Source: Verrucomicrobiota bacterium
Lineage (GTDB): Bacteria; Verrucomicrobiota; Verrucomicrobiia; Limisphaerales; Pedosphaeraceae
Assembly (NCBI GenBank): GCA_021325145.1
Contig: JAJPHR010000006.1
Span: forward strand, 17,441-81,440
Direction of reading: 5' to 3'
DNA: 64,000 bases
Positions 27,655-36,715 of the stretch are shown piece by piece. Within the stretch, counting starts at the first letter, position 1, and each line of letters opens with the position of its first letter. Below the pieces are notes generated by a model that saw only the letters and a list, made by a program, of their open reading frames with translations, ran no database searches and was not told the origin of the DNA. Position numbers and translations under genes: made by a program.

Positions 27655-27800
27655 CACAGATCAAAGAGATATCCTGACTTCGGGCTTGACCTCGCTCCCG
27701 CCTTCCCGGCTTTTGACCAGTGGCTGTGGGAGTTTGTAACCCGTTACAGTGGCGTAACCGTCCCCGATTTTCACGGGGTTCCCTGACATTTGACTGTGAC
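27655..27800 (-). promoter_or_regulatory. Cobalamin riboswitch
   Basis: Read on the minus strand, the conserved cobalamin aptamer landmarks occur in order: TCAGGGAA, CCCCGTGAAAATCGGGG hairpin, the B12-box-like core CGCCACTGTAA, then CAGCCACTGG, GCCGGGAAGGCGGGAG, AAGCCCGAAGTCAGGATA. This matches the AdoCbl-type consensus closely. The 5' paired region before TCAGGGAA is weak by eye, so the exact upstream edge is uncertain. A stable GGTTCCGC/GCGGGACC hairpin follows at about 27628-27646. It points toward the PEP-CTERM gene at 27411. Confidence 0.88.
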
Positions 27801-28109
27801 TAACGATGGACCGACTGGCCCACCGATTTCAAAGAACGATTTCTTTATATACGAAACTTCAGGCAACGCAAGCAAAATTCCACGGTGTCATCACTTTAAT
27901 TCCAATGCCGAGGAATTCCGAGGCTCCGGGGAGTGCGAACCAGTTATCCCGGTGGGAAGCGCGAGACGGGAGGTGGAGGCGATGCTGAAAAATGTAGGCA
28001 CAATTATGCTTGCGAAAAGGGAACATGGAGGATTTGCTTCGAGGGGTTCGGAGCGTTCTGAACTGGAACCCCGGCAGACACTTGCAACGAATAGCCAACC
28101 CGGTTGGAC

Positions 28110-28619
28110 ATGGCACCCAGATTAAAACTGAAATCAGAGAACGACAACAAAGAACACGTTTTGCGTGAACAGCAACCCTTTGTGCCGGACCCTACACCGG
28201 CCACTGCGAACACCGAACCGGCACCATCGGTCGGCCGGAATCGGAAAATCTTGGTGGTGGACGATAACCAGGTCGTGTTGAAAGCTTTCCAACTCAAACT
28301 GCAGGCCAGTGGGTTTACTGTGATCACGTCCAGTGACGGCGGAAAGGTCAGCGGCATCGTGGAAGCGGAGCAACCGGCGTTGATTATCCTGGATGTGAAC
28401 TTCCCGGCTGCCGGCAGCGGCTTGCAATGGAACGGATTGACGATCATGCAATGGCTGCGGCGGATGATGGAAGGGCCGACTGTTCCGATCATCATTGTTA
28501 CCGGCGAAGATCCCGCCAAGCACCAAAAGAAATTTATGGACGCTGGTGCAGCCGCTTTTTTCCAGAAGCCCGTGAAGTACGAGGAGCTTCTGGAAGCAAT
28601 CCTTCGGATTCTTGGGTAA
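28110..28619 (+). CDS. Single-domain response regulator (receiver) with N-terminal tail
   Basis: 169 aa. A disordered, Pro-rich N-terminus of about 45 residues precedes a receiver domain: KILVVDDNQVVLKAF (acidic pocket), Asp in LIILDVNFPAAGSG, Thr in IIIVTGED and Lys in FFQKPVKYEEL. The loop after the phosphoacceptor is longer than usual (NFPAAGSGLQWNGLTIM). No output domain and no kinase are nearby. ATG 28110 is preferred to the TTG two codons upstream. A GGGATGGC/GCCATCCC hairpin lies 38 bases past the stop. Confidence 0.88.
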   Translation: MAPRLKLKSENDNKEHVLREQQPFVPDPTPATANTEPAPSVGRNRKILVVDDNQVVLKAFQLKLQASGFTVITSSDGGKVSGIVEAEQPALIILDVNFPAAGSGLQWNGLTIMQWLRRMMEGPTVPIIIVTGEDPAKHQKKFMDAGAAAFFQKPVKYEELLEAILRILG

Positions 28620-28935
28620 GCTGCCGCGCCGCGTGTCAATGCCACCGTGTCTAGTAGGGATGGCGCGCTATGCCATCCCCGTCGCCGCGCGATGTGCCTG
28701 ACTTCCCGGTGAGAACAACGTTGATATGCGTCCGTACATTGGCGTTGTCTCAAATCGTGATTGACAAGTCATGCGTGAGGCCTCAACCTCGCATTACCGT
28801 TGTCGCCTGCCCAAAAAGCCGTTGTAGTTCGCAGGCAGGTCACAAATTCTTACGCCACCGGAGCTTCCCGCGCGGGAAATGCGGTGTTTTCCGCTTGAGG
28901 TGCCGGTGCGTGGATAACATTGGAGTCATGTGATT
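28620..28935. other. Intergenic stretch with one hairpin
   Basis: No convincing gene. A perfect 8-bp stem (GGGATGGC 28657-28664, GCCATCCC 28672-28679) could be a weak terminator of the receiver gene, but no T-run follows. The remainder shows nothing recognisable. Confidence 0.5.
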
Positions 28936-29634
28936 ATGGTTCAAATCAAGATTCAATGTGGCTGCGGACAGCGTTACGCGTTCGAGGTGGAACCTGTCCA
29001 TGGCTTCATGCCCGGCAACGTCGCTTGCCCGGTCTGTGGCGCTGATGGCACGCCGGCCGCCAACGATGCCATCGCCAAAACCCTGGGCGCTCAGCCGCCT
29101 CCGGCGGTCGCCGCGGATGCGCCAGTTCCGGTGGCCGCGCCGGTCCGTGTCGCCGCACCCGCCAGCGGGCTGCGCGCGCGGATGGCAAATCCGCCGCCTG
29201 CTGAAGCTCCGGTTCAGGCTTCGGCCCCGGCTCCGAGCGCGGCCCCGCGCCGTCCGGGCCGGCTTCCGGGGCAGGTTGATCCCGATACCGCGCGCACCGA
29301 GGCGCGGGCGAAGATCTTTTGGGGTGATGCACCCGAGGAAGTCACCAAGTATTTGATGATGCAGGGATTCAAAGTGGACGAAGCCTCCGCCATAGTTCGT
29401 GAATTTTTCCAGGAGAGAGTGAAGGCGCTCAGGGCGAAGGGCACCGGAAAAATCCTGATGGGTTCCGGACTGGTCTGCATTCCCATTGGAGCTTTTTTTG
29501 CCTTCATGAGCATGGGCTTCTTCCCCATCAAGATCTTTGCGGTCACAATCATGGCCGGATTGTATGGCCTGTACTTGGTGCTCAAGGGCATCATCATGCT
29601 GGCAGCGCCGAAATCCGAGCCGGGCGAGGTTTAG
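28936..29634 (+). CDS. Zinc-ribbon membrane protein of unknown function
   Basis: 232 aa. The N-terminus has a CGCGQRY...CPVCGADG zinc ribbon, then about 75 residues of Pro/Ala-rich linker (PPPAVAADAPVPVAAPVRVA), then a conserved-looking helical part (ARAKIFWGDAPEEVTKYLMMQGFKVDEASAIV). It ends in two hydrophobic helices (ILMGSGLVCIPIGAFFAFMSM, IFAVTIMAGLYGLYLVLKGI). The layout resembles small soluble-headed membrane proteins of Verrucomicrobia with no known role. ATG 28936 is chosen; a GTG two codons earlier is possible. It converges on the efflux operon with a 6-base gap. Confidence 0.75.
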   Translation: MVQIKIQCGCGQRYAFEVEPVHGFMPGNVACPVCGADGTPAANDAIAKTLGAQPPPAVAADAPVPVAAPVRVAAPASGLRARMANPPPAEAPVQASAPAPSAAPRRPGRLPGQVDPDTARTEARAKIFWGDAPEEVTKYLMMQGFKVDEASAIVREFFQERVKALRAKGTGKILMGSGLVCIPIGAFFAFMSMGFFPIKIFAVTIMAGLYGLYLVLKGIIMLAAPKSEPGEV

Positions 29635-29640
29635 CCTTAA

Positions 29641-31104
29641 TCACTTGCCCATCTGCCAGCCCCCGCCCAGCGCGCGATAAAGCTGGACGATGGCGGTCAA
29701 TTGGCCCAATTGCGCTTGCGCCAGCGTGTTCTCCGCCGGGTAAAGCAATTGCTGTTGCTGCAGCACTTCATAATAGCTCGATTGCCCCTGCCGATACCGC
29801 TCCATTGCAATCTTAAACGCCACTTGGTACGCTGCCACCGCGCGCTCCTGTTCCGCCCGGGCAATCGCCAGCTTCTCGCGCGCAACCAATGCGTTGGAAA
29901 CTTCCTGCAACGCGTACAGCACGGTGGACTGGTATTGCAGGACATACTGGTCCCGGACCGCCTTCGCCAGCCGGTATTGCGCCCGCAACTGCCCGCCGTG
30001 GAAAATCGGCCCCGTCAGGCTCGCCGCCGCGCTCCACGCAAACGCGCTCCCGGCCGTCAGCGTGGCCAGCTCCGGGCTCACCTGACCAATGACTCCCGTC
30101 AGCGATAACTGCGGGAAAAAATTTGCCTCCGCCACGCCTACTTGCGCATTTGCCGACCGCAACGACTGCTCCGCCTCGCGGATGTCGGGCCGGCGCTCCA
30201 GCAATGCCGAGGGCAACCCACCCGGCACTTCCGGCACCAGTTGCATTTCCAATACCGATCCCTCCCGCACAATCGGCGCCGGACTTTGTCCCAGCAGCAC
30301 TCCAAGCTGGTTTTCCGTCTGCTCAATCTGCCGTTCCAGGTCCGGTATCGTCGCCGCCGAGGAAGCCATCAGCGCCTCCGCCGCCGATGTTTCCAGTCTC
30401 GAAGCCACTCCGCCGCGCAGCCGCTGCTCAAAAATTTTCAAGCTTTGGCCATAGGAGTTCGTCTCCTCCCTGGCGATTCGCAGTTGGCGATCGAGTGTCA
30501 GCAATTGGAAATAAGTCTGCGCCACCTGAGCGATAAGCGATATCGTCACATCCCGCCGCGCTTCCTCGCTCGCAAAAAACTGCGCCTTGGCCGATTCCGT
30601 CAGCCGCCTGACGCGCCCCCACAGGTCAATCTCCCACGAAGCGCTGCCGCCGAACTCGATGATCCCCACGGTCCCGGTATTCGGCACCAACGCGGCATTG
30701 GCTCCCCCGACGTTTTTTCCTTTGCCTCCTTCGCCGAAATAATTCAGTTGCGGAAACAATTGCGATCGGGCTTCCACCACCATTTGCCGCGCCTGTTCCA
30801 CCCGGGTTGCCGCAATGCGCACATCGTAGTTATTCGTCAGCGCGGTCCGGATTAACGCCTGCAGGTTGTCGTCGTGGAAGACCTCCCACCAGGGCAGGTC
30901 GCCGAATGAGTTCGTCCCCGTGACGTTCTCGCCACGATAGCCTGGTGGCGAGGCGACTGGCGGACGCTTGTAATTCGGCCCCACTGCGCAGCCGGTCAGA
31001 AGAAACATCAAGCACCAAACGGCAAACGCCAGAGAAATTCCAGGAGCCAAGCTTATCTCTTGCCGCCTAAAGGCGGGACTTCCTGTTGTAGGCTGCGCTC
31101 GCAT
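29641..31104 (-). CDS. RND efflux outer membrane factor (OprM/NodT family lipoprotein)
   Basis: 487 aa. The lipobox LLTGC followed by AVGPNYKRPPV is the classic start of TolC-like outer-membrane lipoproteins. Long helical repeats follow (DYVRIAATRVEQARQMVVEARSQLFPQLNYFGEGG-like, and QVGVAEANFFPQLSLTG in the second half), with the usual internal duplication. It completes the tripartite pump with the two genes upstream; the gap to the RND gene is two bases. The first about 18 codons (MRAQPTTGSPAFRRQEIS) overlap a family-A repeat, so the true start may be an in-frame TTG near 31053. Confidence 0.93.
   Translation of the reverse strand: MRAQPTTGSPAFRRQEISLAPGISLAFAVWCLMFLLTGCAVGPNYKRPPVASPPGYRGENVTGTNSFGDLPWWEVFHDDNLQALIRTALTNNYDVRIAATRVEQARQMVVEARSQLFPQLNYFGEGGKGKNVGGANAALVPNTGTVGIIEFGGSASWEIDLWGRVRRLTESAKAQFFASEEARRDVTISLIAQVAQTYFQLLTLDRQLRIAREETNSYGQSLKIFEQRLRGGVASRLETSAAEALMASSAATIPDLERQIEQTENQLGVLLGQSPAPIVREGSVLEMQLVPEVPGGLPSALLERRPDIREAEQSLRSANAQVGVAEANFFPQLSLTGVIGQVSPELATLTAGSAFAWSAAASLTGPIFHGGQLRAQYRLAKAVRDQYVLQYQSTVLYALQEVSNALVAREKLAIARAEQERAVAAYQVAFKIAMERYRQGQSSYYEVLQQQQLLYPAENTLAQAQLGQLTAIVQLYRALGGGWQMGK
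31059..31084 (-). repeat. Family-A repeat head overlapping the 5' end of the efflux outer-membrane gene
   Basis: On the minus strand AGTCCCGCCTTTAGGCGGCA matches 24255-24274 at all but one base. It lies within the first 18 codons of the annotated outer-membrane factor. Confidence 0.65.
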
Positions 31105-31106
31105 CG

Positions 31107-34100
31107 CTATTTTTCAGGCCCCGGCGGCCTGGACGATTCTTCCGGCGGGTGGTTGTCGCTCCCATGCCCGTGCTCGCCGGCGTGTTCGTGTCGCTTGCGG
31201 AAACGCAGTCCCATTTTTTCCACAATATAGAAAGTCACCGGCACGATCAACGTATCCACGCACGTCGCTCCCAGCATCCCGCCAACGACCACCGTGCCCA
31301 GCGTCTGGCGCGCCACGGCGCCCGAACCTGACGCAAACCACAATGGCATGCAGCCCAGGATGAACGCAATAGACGTCATCAAAATCGGCCGCAACCGGAT
31401 GGACGCGCCGGTTTGCGCCGCGTCAATGATGGACTTGCCTCGCTCGTATTCGGTCTTGGCAAAGGCCACGATCAGAATTGCGTTTTTCGCCGCCAGCCCG
31501 ATAAGCATGATTAAGCCAATCTGCGCGAACACGTTGTTCTGCAAAGCCCGCGCATTCAGCGCCAGGAACGCTCCCAATATTGCCGTCGGCGTTCCCAGCA
31601 GCACACTAAAGGGCAGCGTCCAGCTTTCATATTGTGCCGCGAGGATCAGAAACACGCAGAACAAGGAGAGGGCGAAAATCTCCGCCGGCTTCACCCCTTC
31701 GGCCGCCTTTTTTTCCTGGAAGGACATGCCGAAATAATCGAATCCCATTCCTTTGGGCATGGTTTGCGCGAACACCTCTTCCAGCGCGCGGTTGGCCTGG
31801 TCCGAACTGTAACCCGGCGCGGCCGTCACATTGATCTGCGCGGCGGGGTATTCATTGTAATGCAGCACGTATTCGGGTCCGTTGCGCCGTTCGGCTTTTG
31901 CAAAGGCGGTCAGCGGCAGGCTTTGGCCCTGGCTGTTGCGCACATAAAAGAGGCCGAGATCTTCGACGCTGGACCGGTATTTGTCCTCGGCTTCGATGTA
32001 CACCTGCCATTGCCGCCCGAAGCGGTTGAAATAATTCACAAAATTTCCGCCCATGAAGGTTTGCAGAGTGCGGTAAACGTCGTTCAACGCCACTCCCTGC
32101 TTTAAGACTTTGTCCCGATCCACCTTGACGTAAATCTGCGGCACGCTCGGCAGGTGCGTTGTAATGATGTTTGTCAATTCAGTCCGCTTCTTGGCGGCGG
32201 CCAGGAACGTCTGCAGATTCTGGGTCAGGTAAGAAATGTCCTGCGAGCCAGACCGGTCTTCGAGCATGAAGGTAACCCCGCCCGATGTCCCGATGCCGGG
32301 AATGGAGGGCGGGGAAAAGGCGAATGCCTGAGCCTCGGGCAATTTGCCCAAGTCGGCGTTCAGCCGCTTGCGAATCGCGTCGAAGCGTTCCGACGGTTTC
32401 GTGCGTTCACCCCACGGCTTGAGGGTTACGAAGAAAAATACATTATACGTCGCCTGCACCTGGCTTAGCAAACTGAACCCTTCGACCGTGGTGTAATACT
32501 CCACGCCCGGAATGTTTTTCAAGAGGCTCTCAATTTTCCTGGCCACGGCATCCGTGCGCTCCAGCGACGCGGCGGACGGCAACTGGGCTTGGGCAAAGGC
32601 GTAGCCCTGGTCTTCCTCCGGCACAAACGCGGTGGGCAGACGCTTCGCCAGCAACACCGCCGCCATGCCGACGAGCAGCAGCGAGATCAGCACCCAGGCT
32701 GCTTTGCGGATGAACCACAAGCTGACTTCCAGGTAAACATGGCGCGTTTTTTCGAAATAGCGGTTAAACCAATCGTAGAAGCGCCGCAATGGCCCACGCG
32801 CTTTCCCCTCTTTTTTCGGTCGCAGCAGCAGCGCGGCCATCGCGGGGCTTAGTGAAAGCGCGTTGAAGGCCGATAGCGCCACCGAAATCGCTATGGTTAT
32901 CGCAAATTGCTGGTACAGCCTGCCCGTAATTCCCGAAATGAATACCGTCGGCACGAAGACCGCTCCCAGAATGAGCGCCAGCGCCACGACCGGCGCCGCC
33001 ACTTCTTCCATTGCCTTGATGGCAGCATCTTTCGGGTTCAACCCTTCCTCAATGTGCCGCTCCGTCGCCTCCACCACGACAATCGCGTCGTCCACCACCA
33101 GCCCAATCGCCAGCACCAACCCCAGCAGCGACAGTGTGTTCAGCGAGAAGCCGAACAACGGAAAAAATGCAAACGTTCCGATGAGCGACACGGGCACCGC
33201 CAACAGCGGGATGAGCGACGCCCGCCAGCCTTGCAGGAAAATGAAGACCACGATGATGACCAAGGTCAGGGCGATGCCCAGCGTCCACTGGATTTCCCGC
33301 ATGCCTTCTGATACCGCGCGGGTGGTGTCCAGCGAAATGCCATAGTCCAGGTCCGTTGGAAACCGCGACTTGATCTGCTCCATGAGCTTTCTCACGTTAT
33401 TGGCCGCATCAATCGCGTTGGACCCGGGCAATTGGTAAATGGCCATAACCGCCGAGGGTTGCCCGTTCAACTTGCCCACGATGCTGTAGGTTTGCGCCCC
33501 AAGCTCAACCCGCGCCACGTCTTTAAGCCGCACCAGGGAGCCGTCGGGATTTGCGCGCACGACGATGTCCTCAAATTCCTGCTCGGTAACCAACCGGCTT
33601 TGCGCGGTGATGGCGTAGGTGAATTCCTGTCCTTTGGGCGTCGGCGGCCCGCCCACCTGACCGGCTGGGTTGACTGTGTTCTGTTGATTGATGGCGTTGA
33701 CGAGGTCGCTGACCGTGAGGTTCAGCTTGGATAACTGGTCCGGTTTTACCCAGAAACGCATTGCATATTGACCTGCGCCGAACACGGTCACGGTGGAAAC
33801 TCCCTTCAACTGTGTAATCTGGTCCACCAGGTTGATGTACGCGTAATTCGCCAGAAAGGTCGAATCGTGCGTTCCCTTTGGCGAGGTCAACGCCACCAGC
33901 ATCAGCGGAGTGGTCGGTGATTTTATCAGAGTAATCCCGAAGTTGCGCACGTCGGCGGGCAGTGTCGGTTCCGCCTGGTTTTCCCGAAGTTGCGCCAGCA
34001 CCTGGTCAATGTTCGGGTCGGTCTTGACATCGAAGTTTACGCCCATCCGCATCACGCCGTTGTTTGCGCTGACGGAATACATGTAATTCATGTTGTCCAC

Positions 34101-34313
34101 GCCGCTCATCTGCTCTTCGATGGGTGTGGCGACGGACTGTGCGAGTGTCTGCGCGTCCGCGCCCACGAACGTGGTCTGGATGCGGATTTCCGGCGGAACG
34201 ATATTCGGATACTGCGCCACCGGGAGGCTCAACATCGTCACCAGTCCCACCACGACTTGCAGGATGGCGATCACCATCGCGACAATGGGGCGGTTGATGA
34301 AGAAGCGATACAT
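31107..34313 (-). CDS. RND multidrug efflux pump inner membrane subunit (HAE1/AcrB type)
   Basis: 1068 aa, the family's normal size. [23 protein letters not shown] gives TM1; the periplasmic porter has [32 protein letters not shown]4 carries [20 protein letters not shown] with the paired Asp residues of the proton relay, and the second half mirrors the first ([21 protein letters not shown]). The sequence [19 protein letters not shown] is the usual TM11 region. It acts with the adaptor and outer-membrane genes as a proton-driven drug exporter. The C-terminus is His/Pro rich. Gaps are six bases upstream and two downstream. Confidence 0.97.
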   Translation of the reverse strand: MYRFFINRPIVAMVIAILQVVVGLVTMLSLPVAQYPNIVPPEIRIQTTFVGADAQTLAQSVATPIEEQMSGVDNMNYMYSVSANNGVMRMGVNFDVKTDPNIDQVLAQLRENQAEPTLPADVRNFGITLIKSPTTPLMLVALTSPKGTHDSTFLANYAYINLVDQITQLKGVSTVTVFGAGQYAMRFWVKPDQLSKLNLTVSDLVNAINQQNTVNPAGQVGGPPTPKGQEFTYAITAQSRLVTEQEFEDIVVRANPDGSLVRLKDVARVELGAQTYSIVGKLNGQPSAVMAIYQLPGSNAIDAANNVRKLMEQIKSRFPTDLDYGISLDTTRAVSEGMREIQWTLGIALTLVIIVVFIFLQGWRASLIPLLAVPVSLIGTFAFFPLFGFSLNTLSLLGLVLAIGLVVDDAIVVVEATERHIEEGLNPKDAAIKAMEEVAAPVVALALILGAVFVPTVFISGITGRLYQQFAITIAISVALSAFNALSLSPAMAALLLRPKKEGKARGPLRRFYDWFNRYFEKTRHVYLEVSLWFIRKAAWVLISLLLVGMAAVLLAKRLPTAFVPEEDQGYAFAQAQLPSAASLERTDAVARKIESLLKNIPGVEYYTTVEGFSLLSQVQATYNVFFFVTLKPWGERTKPSERFDAIRKRLNADLGKLPEAQAFAFSPPSIPGIGTSGGVTFMLEDRSGSQDISYLTQNLQTFLAAAKKRTELTNIITTHLPSVPQIYVKVDRDKVLKQGVALNDVYRTLQTFMGGNFVNYFNRFGRQWQVYIEAEDKYRSSVEDLGLFYVRNSQGQSLPLTAFAKAERRNGPEYVLHYNEYPAAQINVTAAPGYSSDQANRALEEVFAQTMPKGMGFDYFGMSFQEKKAAEGVKPAEIFALSLFCVFLILAAQYESWTLPFSVLLGTPTAILGAFLALNARALQNNVFAQIGLIMLIGLAAKNAILIVAFAKTEYERGKSIIDAAQTGASIRLRPILMTSIAFILGCMPLWFASGSGAVARQTLGTVVVGGMLGATCVDTLIVPVTFYIVEKMGLRFRKRHEHAGEHGHGSDNHPPEESSRPPGPEK

Positions 34314-34319
34314 GAGCGC

Positions 34320-35570
34320 TTAGCGAGGCGAATTCGTTGGGTTGCTGTTCGCCTCCGGGGTGCCCTGCGGCTTGGGGACGACGATGGCGCCCTCGGTTGC
34401 CTTCTGGGTTCCTTCCACTACCACCCGGTCGCCCGCCTTGAGCCCGTCCTCGATAATCCAGTTGGAGTCAACCTGGCGGCCGACTTTCACGGTGCGCAAA
34501 TGGGCGCGGTTGGTCGAACTGTTGTCTTCGGGGGTGACAACGGCGACCTGGTAAGTGCCCTGCAACTGTGCCACCGCGCGCTGCGGCACGAGGAAAATAT
34601 TCGTCTGCATTTGGGTCATCACGCGCACTCGCCCGAATTGACCGGGCCGCAGGATGGCCTCCGGGTTTGGGAACACGGTCACGATTTGCATGGTGCCCGT
34701 CGTCGGGTTGATCTGCCGGTCCGCACTGTAAAATCTTCCCTTTTGATCGTAAACCGACCCGTTGGACAGGATTAACTCCAGGTGCAGGTGCTCGGCGTTC
34801 GTGTCCATGGTGGGAACATACCTTTGCCAGAAGGTGAGATAGGATTGTTCGTTGACTTGAAAGAAAACCTTGATCGGGTCAACGGTGGAAACGGTCGTCA
34901 ATAAAGGGCCGGACGGCCCCACGAGATCGCCGGTTTGCGACAGCGCGATTCCCGCCACTCCGTCCACGGGTGAGGTAATGCGGGTCCAGCTCAGATTCAG
35001 GCGGGCGGTTTCGAGGGCGGCCATGTCCGCCTGCACCTGGGCCTTGGCCGCAAGATTGGCCTGAACCGCATTCACGAGGGTTTCCTCGCTGATGGCTTGT
35101 TGTTGCGCCAGCGGCGTATAACGCTTGACGTCCAATTCCGTTTTTTGGAGGTTGGCCTGGTCCTGGGCCAATTTCGCTTCGAATTGGTCGACCGCCGCCT
35201 GGAAAGGCCGGGCATCAATTTCAAAGAGCAGATCGCCCTTCTTCACGTGGCTGCCCTCGTCGTAATCGAGTGAGCGCAAGTAGCCAGTCACTTGCGCGCG
35301 GATTTGCGCGTTCACCAAACCGTCCATGGTTCCGATCCATTCCTGAAAAACCGGCACGTTCGTTGGTGAAACGGTCATTACTTCAACAACTGGTGCAGCC
35401 GCCGGTGGCGGCGCGGCTTTTTTGCATCCGGAGGCGGTCAGGAGGATCGTGGGAATCAGGAGGAAATAGCCAAGCATCGCAAGGCCGGACTGGACCCAGG
35501 CTGCATGCAGCCCCGCATTCGAGAGCGGAGGACTTTGTTCTGACTTAACTGGCTTTCTGGTACGCACCAT
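34320..35570 (-). CDS. RND efflux periplasmic adaptor (membrane fusion protein, lipoprotein)
   Basis: 416 aa. Signal with lipobox (FLLIPTILLTASGCKK), then the MFP core: lipoyl-like half-motifs (AQIRAQVTGYLRSLDYDEGSHVKKGDLLFEID), coiled-coil hairpin (VDQFEAKLAQDQANLQKTELDVKRY, AKAQVQADMAALETARLNLSWTRI), second lipoyl half (TSPVDGVAGIALSQTGDLVG) and beta-barrel (FFQVNEQSYLTFWQ). It is the first gene of the pump operon. ATG 35570 gives a long leader; an internal Met (35474) directly before the hydrophobic stretch is an alternative start. No regulator gene is beside it. Confidence 0.95.
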   Translation of the reverse strand: MVRTRKPVKSEQSPPLSNAGLHAAWVQSGLAMLGYFLLIPTILLTASGCKKAAPPPAAAPVVEVMTVSPTNVPVFQEWIGTMDGLVNAQIRAQVTGYLRSLDYDEGSHVKKGDLLFEIDARPFQAAVDQFEAKLAQDQANLQKTELDVKRYTPLAQQQAISEETLVNAVQANLAAKAQVQADMAALETARLNLSWTRITSPVDGVAGIALSQTGDLVGPSGPLLTTVSTVDPIKVFFQVNEQSYLTFWQRYVPTMDTNAEHLHLELILSNGSVYDQKGRFYSADRQINPTTGTMQIVTVFPNPEAILRPGQFGRVRVMTQMQTNIFLVPQRAVAQLQGTYQVAVVTPEDNSSTNRAHLRTVKVGRQVDSNWIIEDGLKAGDRVVVEGTQKATEGAIVVPKPQGTPEANSNPTNSPR

Positions 35571-35968
35571 GACTGATTGGTCGCGGTTGCGAAATAGTCG
35601 TTTCTAATTGGCGCAGGCGAGTGTCCTGATCTTCGGATCGGGCGCCACGCAGTAGTATAGACCAATAACTACTCGAGTCTTAAACAGCGCAGAACAGGAC
35701 TCCACTGCTGCGCCCGCCCCACCTTGGGGCGTTATGAGTCCCATAGTAATCGGTTTTTGATTTTGGTCAACTGCACGGGCAAGCACACAGTCCCGCGCGC
35801 TTTTGGTCGCCGAACCTAAACGGCGCGGCGAAGTCGAACCATGGGTTGTTCACTCGCGACAGAACAATCAACCTCAGGCTTTCCCCGAAACTTGCTTTTG
35901 GGCGTTGTTGCGTTTTCGAGTGTCTGTTACAGTCCGCCAATGCAAACAGCCGCGGGTGGTTCTGCCTT
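35571..35968. other. Divergent intergenic region, no gene seen
   Basis: 398 bases between the efflux operon (minus) and the ABC pair (plus). It should hold both promoters. I see no repeat, no known operator and no RNA structure that I could defend. Confidence 0.5.
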
Positions 35969-36715
35969 ATGATCGAAGTCGAAGGACTGACGAAACTCTA
36001 CCAGGAATTTGTCGCCGTGAGCGAATTGTCGTTTGGCGTGCAACCGGGACAAGTGATGGGATTGGTGGGGCCAAATGGAGCGGGGAAAACCACGACGTTG
36101 CGGTGTCTCGCGGGAATCATTCCTCCGACGCGGGGAATCATTCGAATTTCCGGCCATGACCTGGGGAGCGACGCGATTGCGGCAAAGAAGGAGCTGGCAT
36201 TTTTCACCGATGAGCCGCGTCTGTTCGATTACCTGACCGTGGAACAGCATCTCGCCTTCACTGCGCGAATTTACCAGGTCGCGAACTACCAGCAGATTGC
36301 GCATCCGTTGCTGGAAGAACTGGAGATCGCGGACAAGGCCGACAAACTGCCGGGCGAACTCTCGCGCGGGATGAAGCAGAAATTGGTCATCGCCTGCGGA
36401 CTCCTGCATTCACCGAAGGTGATTTTCTTTGACGAGCCATTGACGGGGCTGGATCCCATGGGCATCCGCCGGATGAAGGATTCGATTTTGCGGCGGGCGC
36501 GGGCGGGCGCGGCAATTGTCATCAGCTCGCATCTGTTGCATTTGCTCGAAGAGGTTTGTTCGCACGTTTTGATTCTTAAAAACGGGCGCAAGATCATCGA
36601 CGGGACACTGGCGGAAATCCGGCAAAAATATTCCGAACAACTGGGCAACGCGAACCTGGAGGAAGTGTTCTTCCACGCCACCGGTGAAGCCGGGGCGCCC
36701 CCGCGAATCTCATGA
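35969..36715 (+). CDS. ABC transporter ATP-binding protein
   Basis: 248 aa. Walker A GPNGAGKTT, signature LSRGMKQK (variant of LSGGQ), Walker B VIFFDEPLTGLDP, and the switch His in ISSHLLHLLEEV. The MIEVEGLTKLYQEFVAVSELSF opening and the DEPLTGLDP style are those of ABC-2-type exporter ATPases. The stop overlaps the next gene's start (ATGA), so the two are coupled. ATG 35969 begins the domain; open frame further upstream is non-coding in character. Confidence 0.95.
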   Translation: MIEVEGLTKLYQEFVAVSELSFGVQPGQVMGLVGPNGAGKTTTLRCLAGIIPPTRGIIRISGHDLGSDAIAAKKELAFFTDEPRLFDYLTVEQHLAFTARIYQVANYQQIAHPLLEELEIADKADKLPGELSRGMKQKLVIACGLLHSPKVIFFDEPLTGLDPMGIRRMKDSILRRARAGAAIVISSHLLHLLEEVCSHVLILKNGRKIIDGTLAEIRQKYSEQLGNANLEEVFFHATGEAGAPPRIS

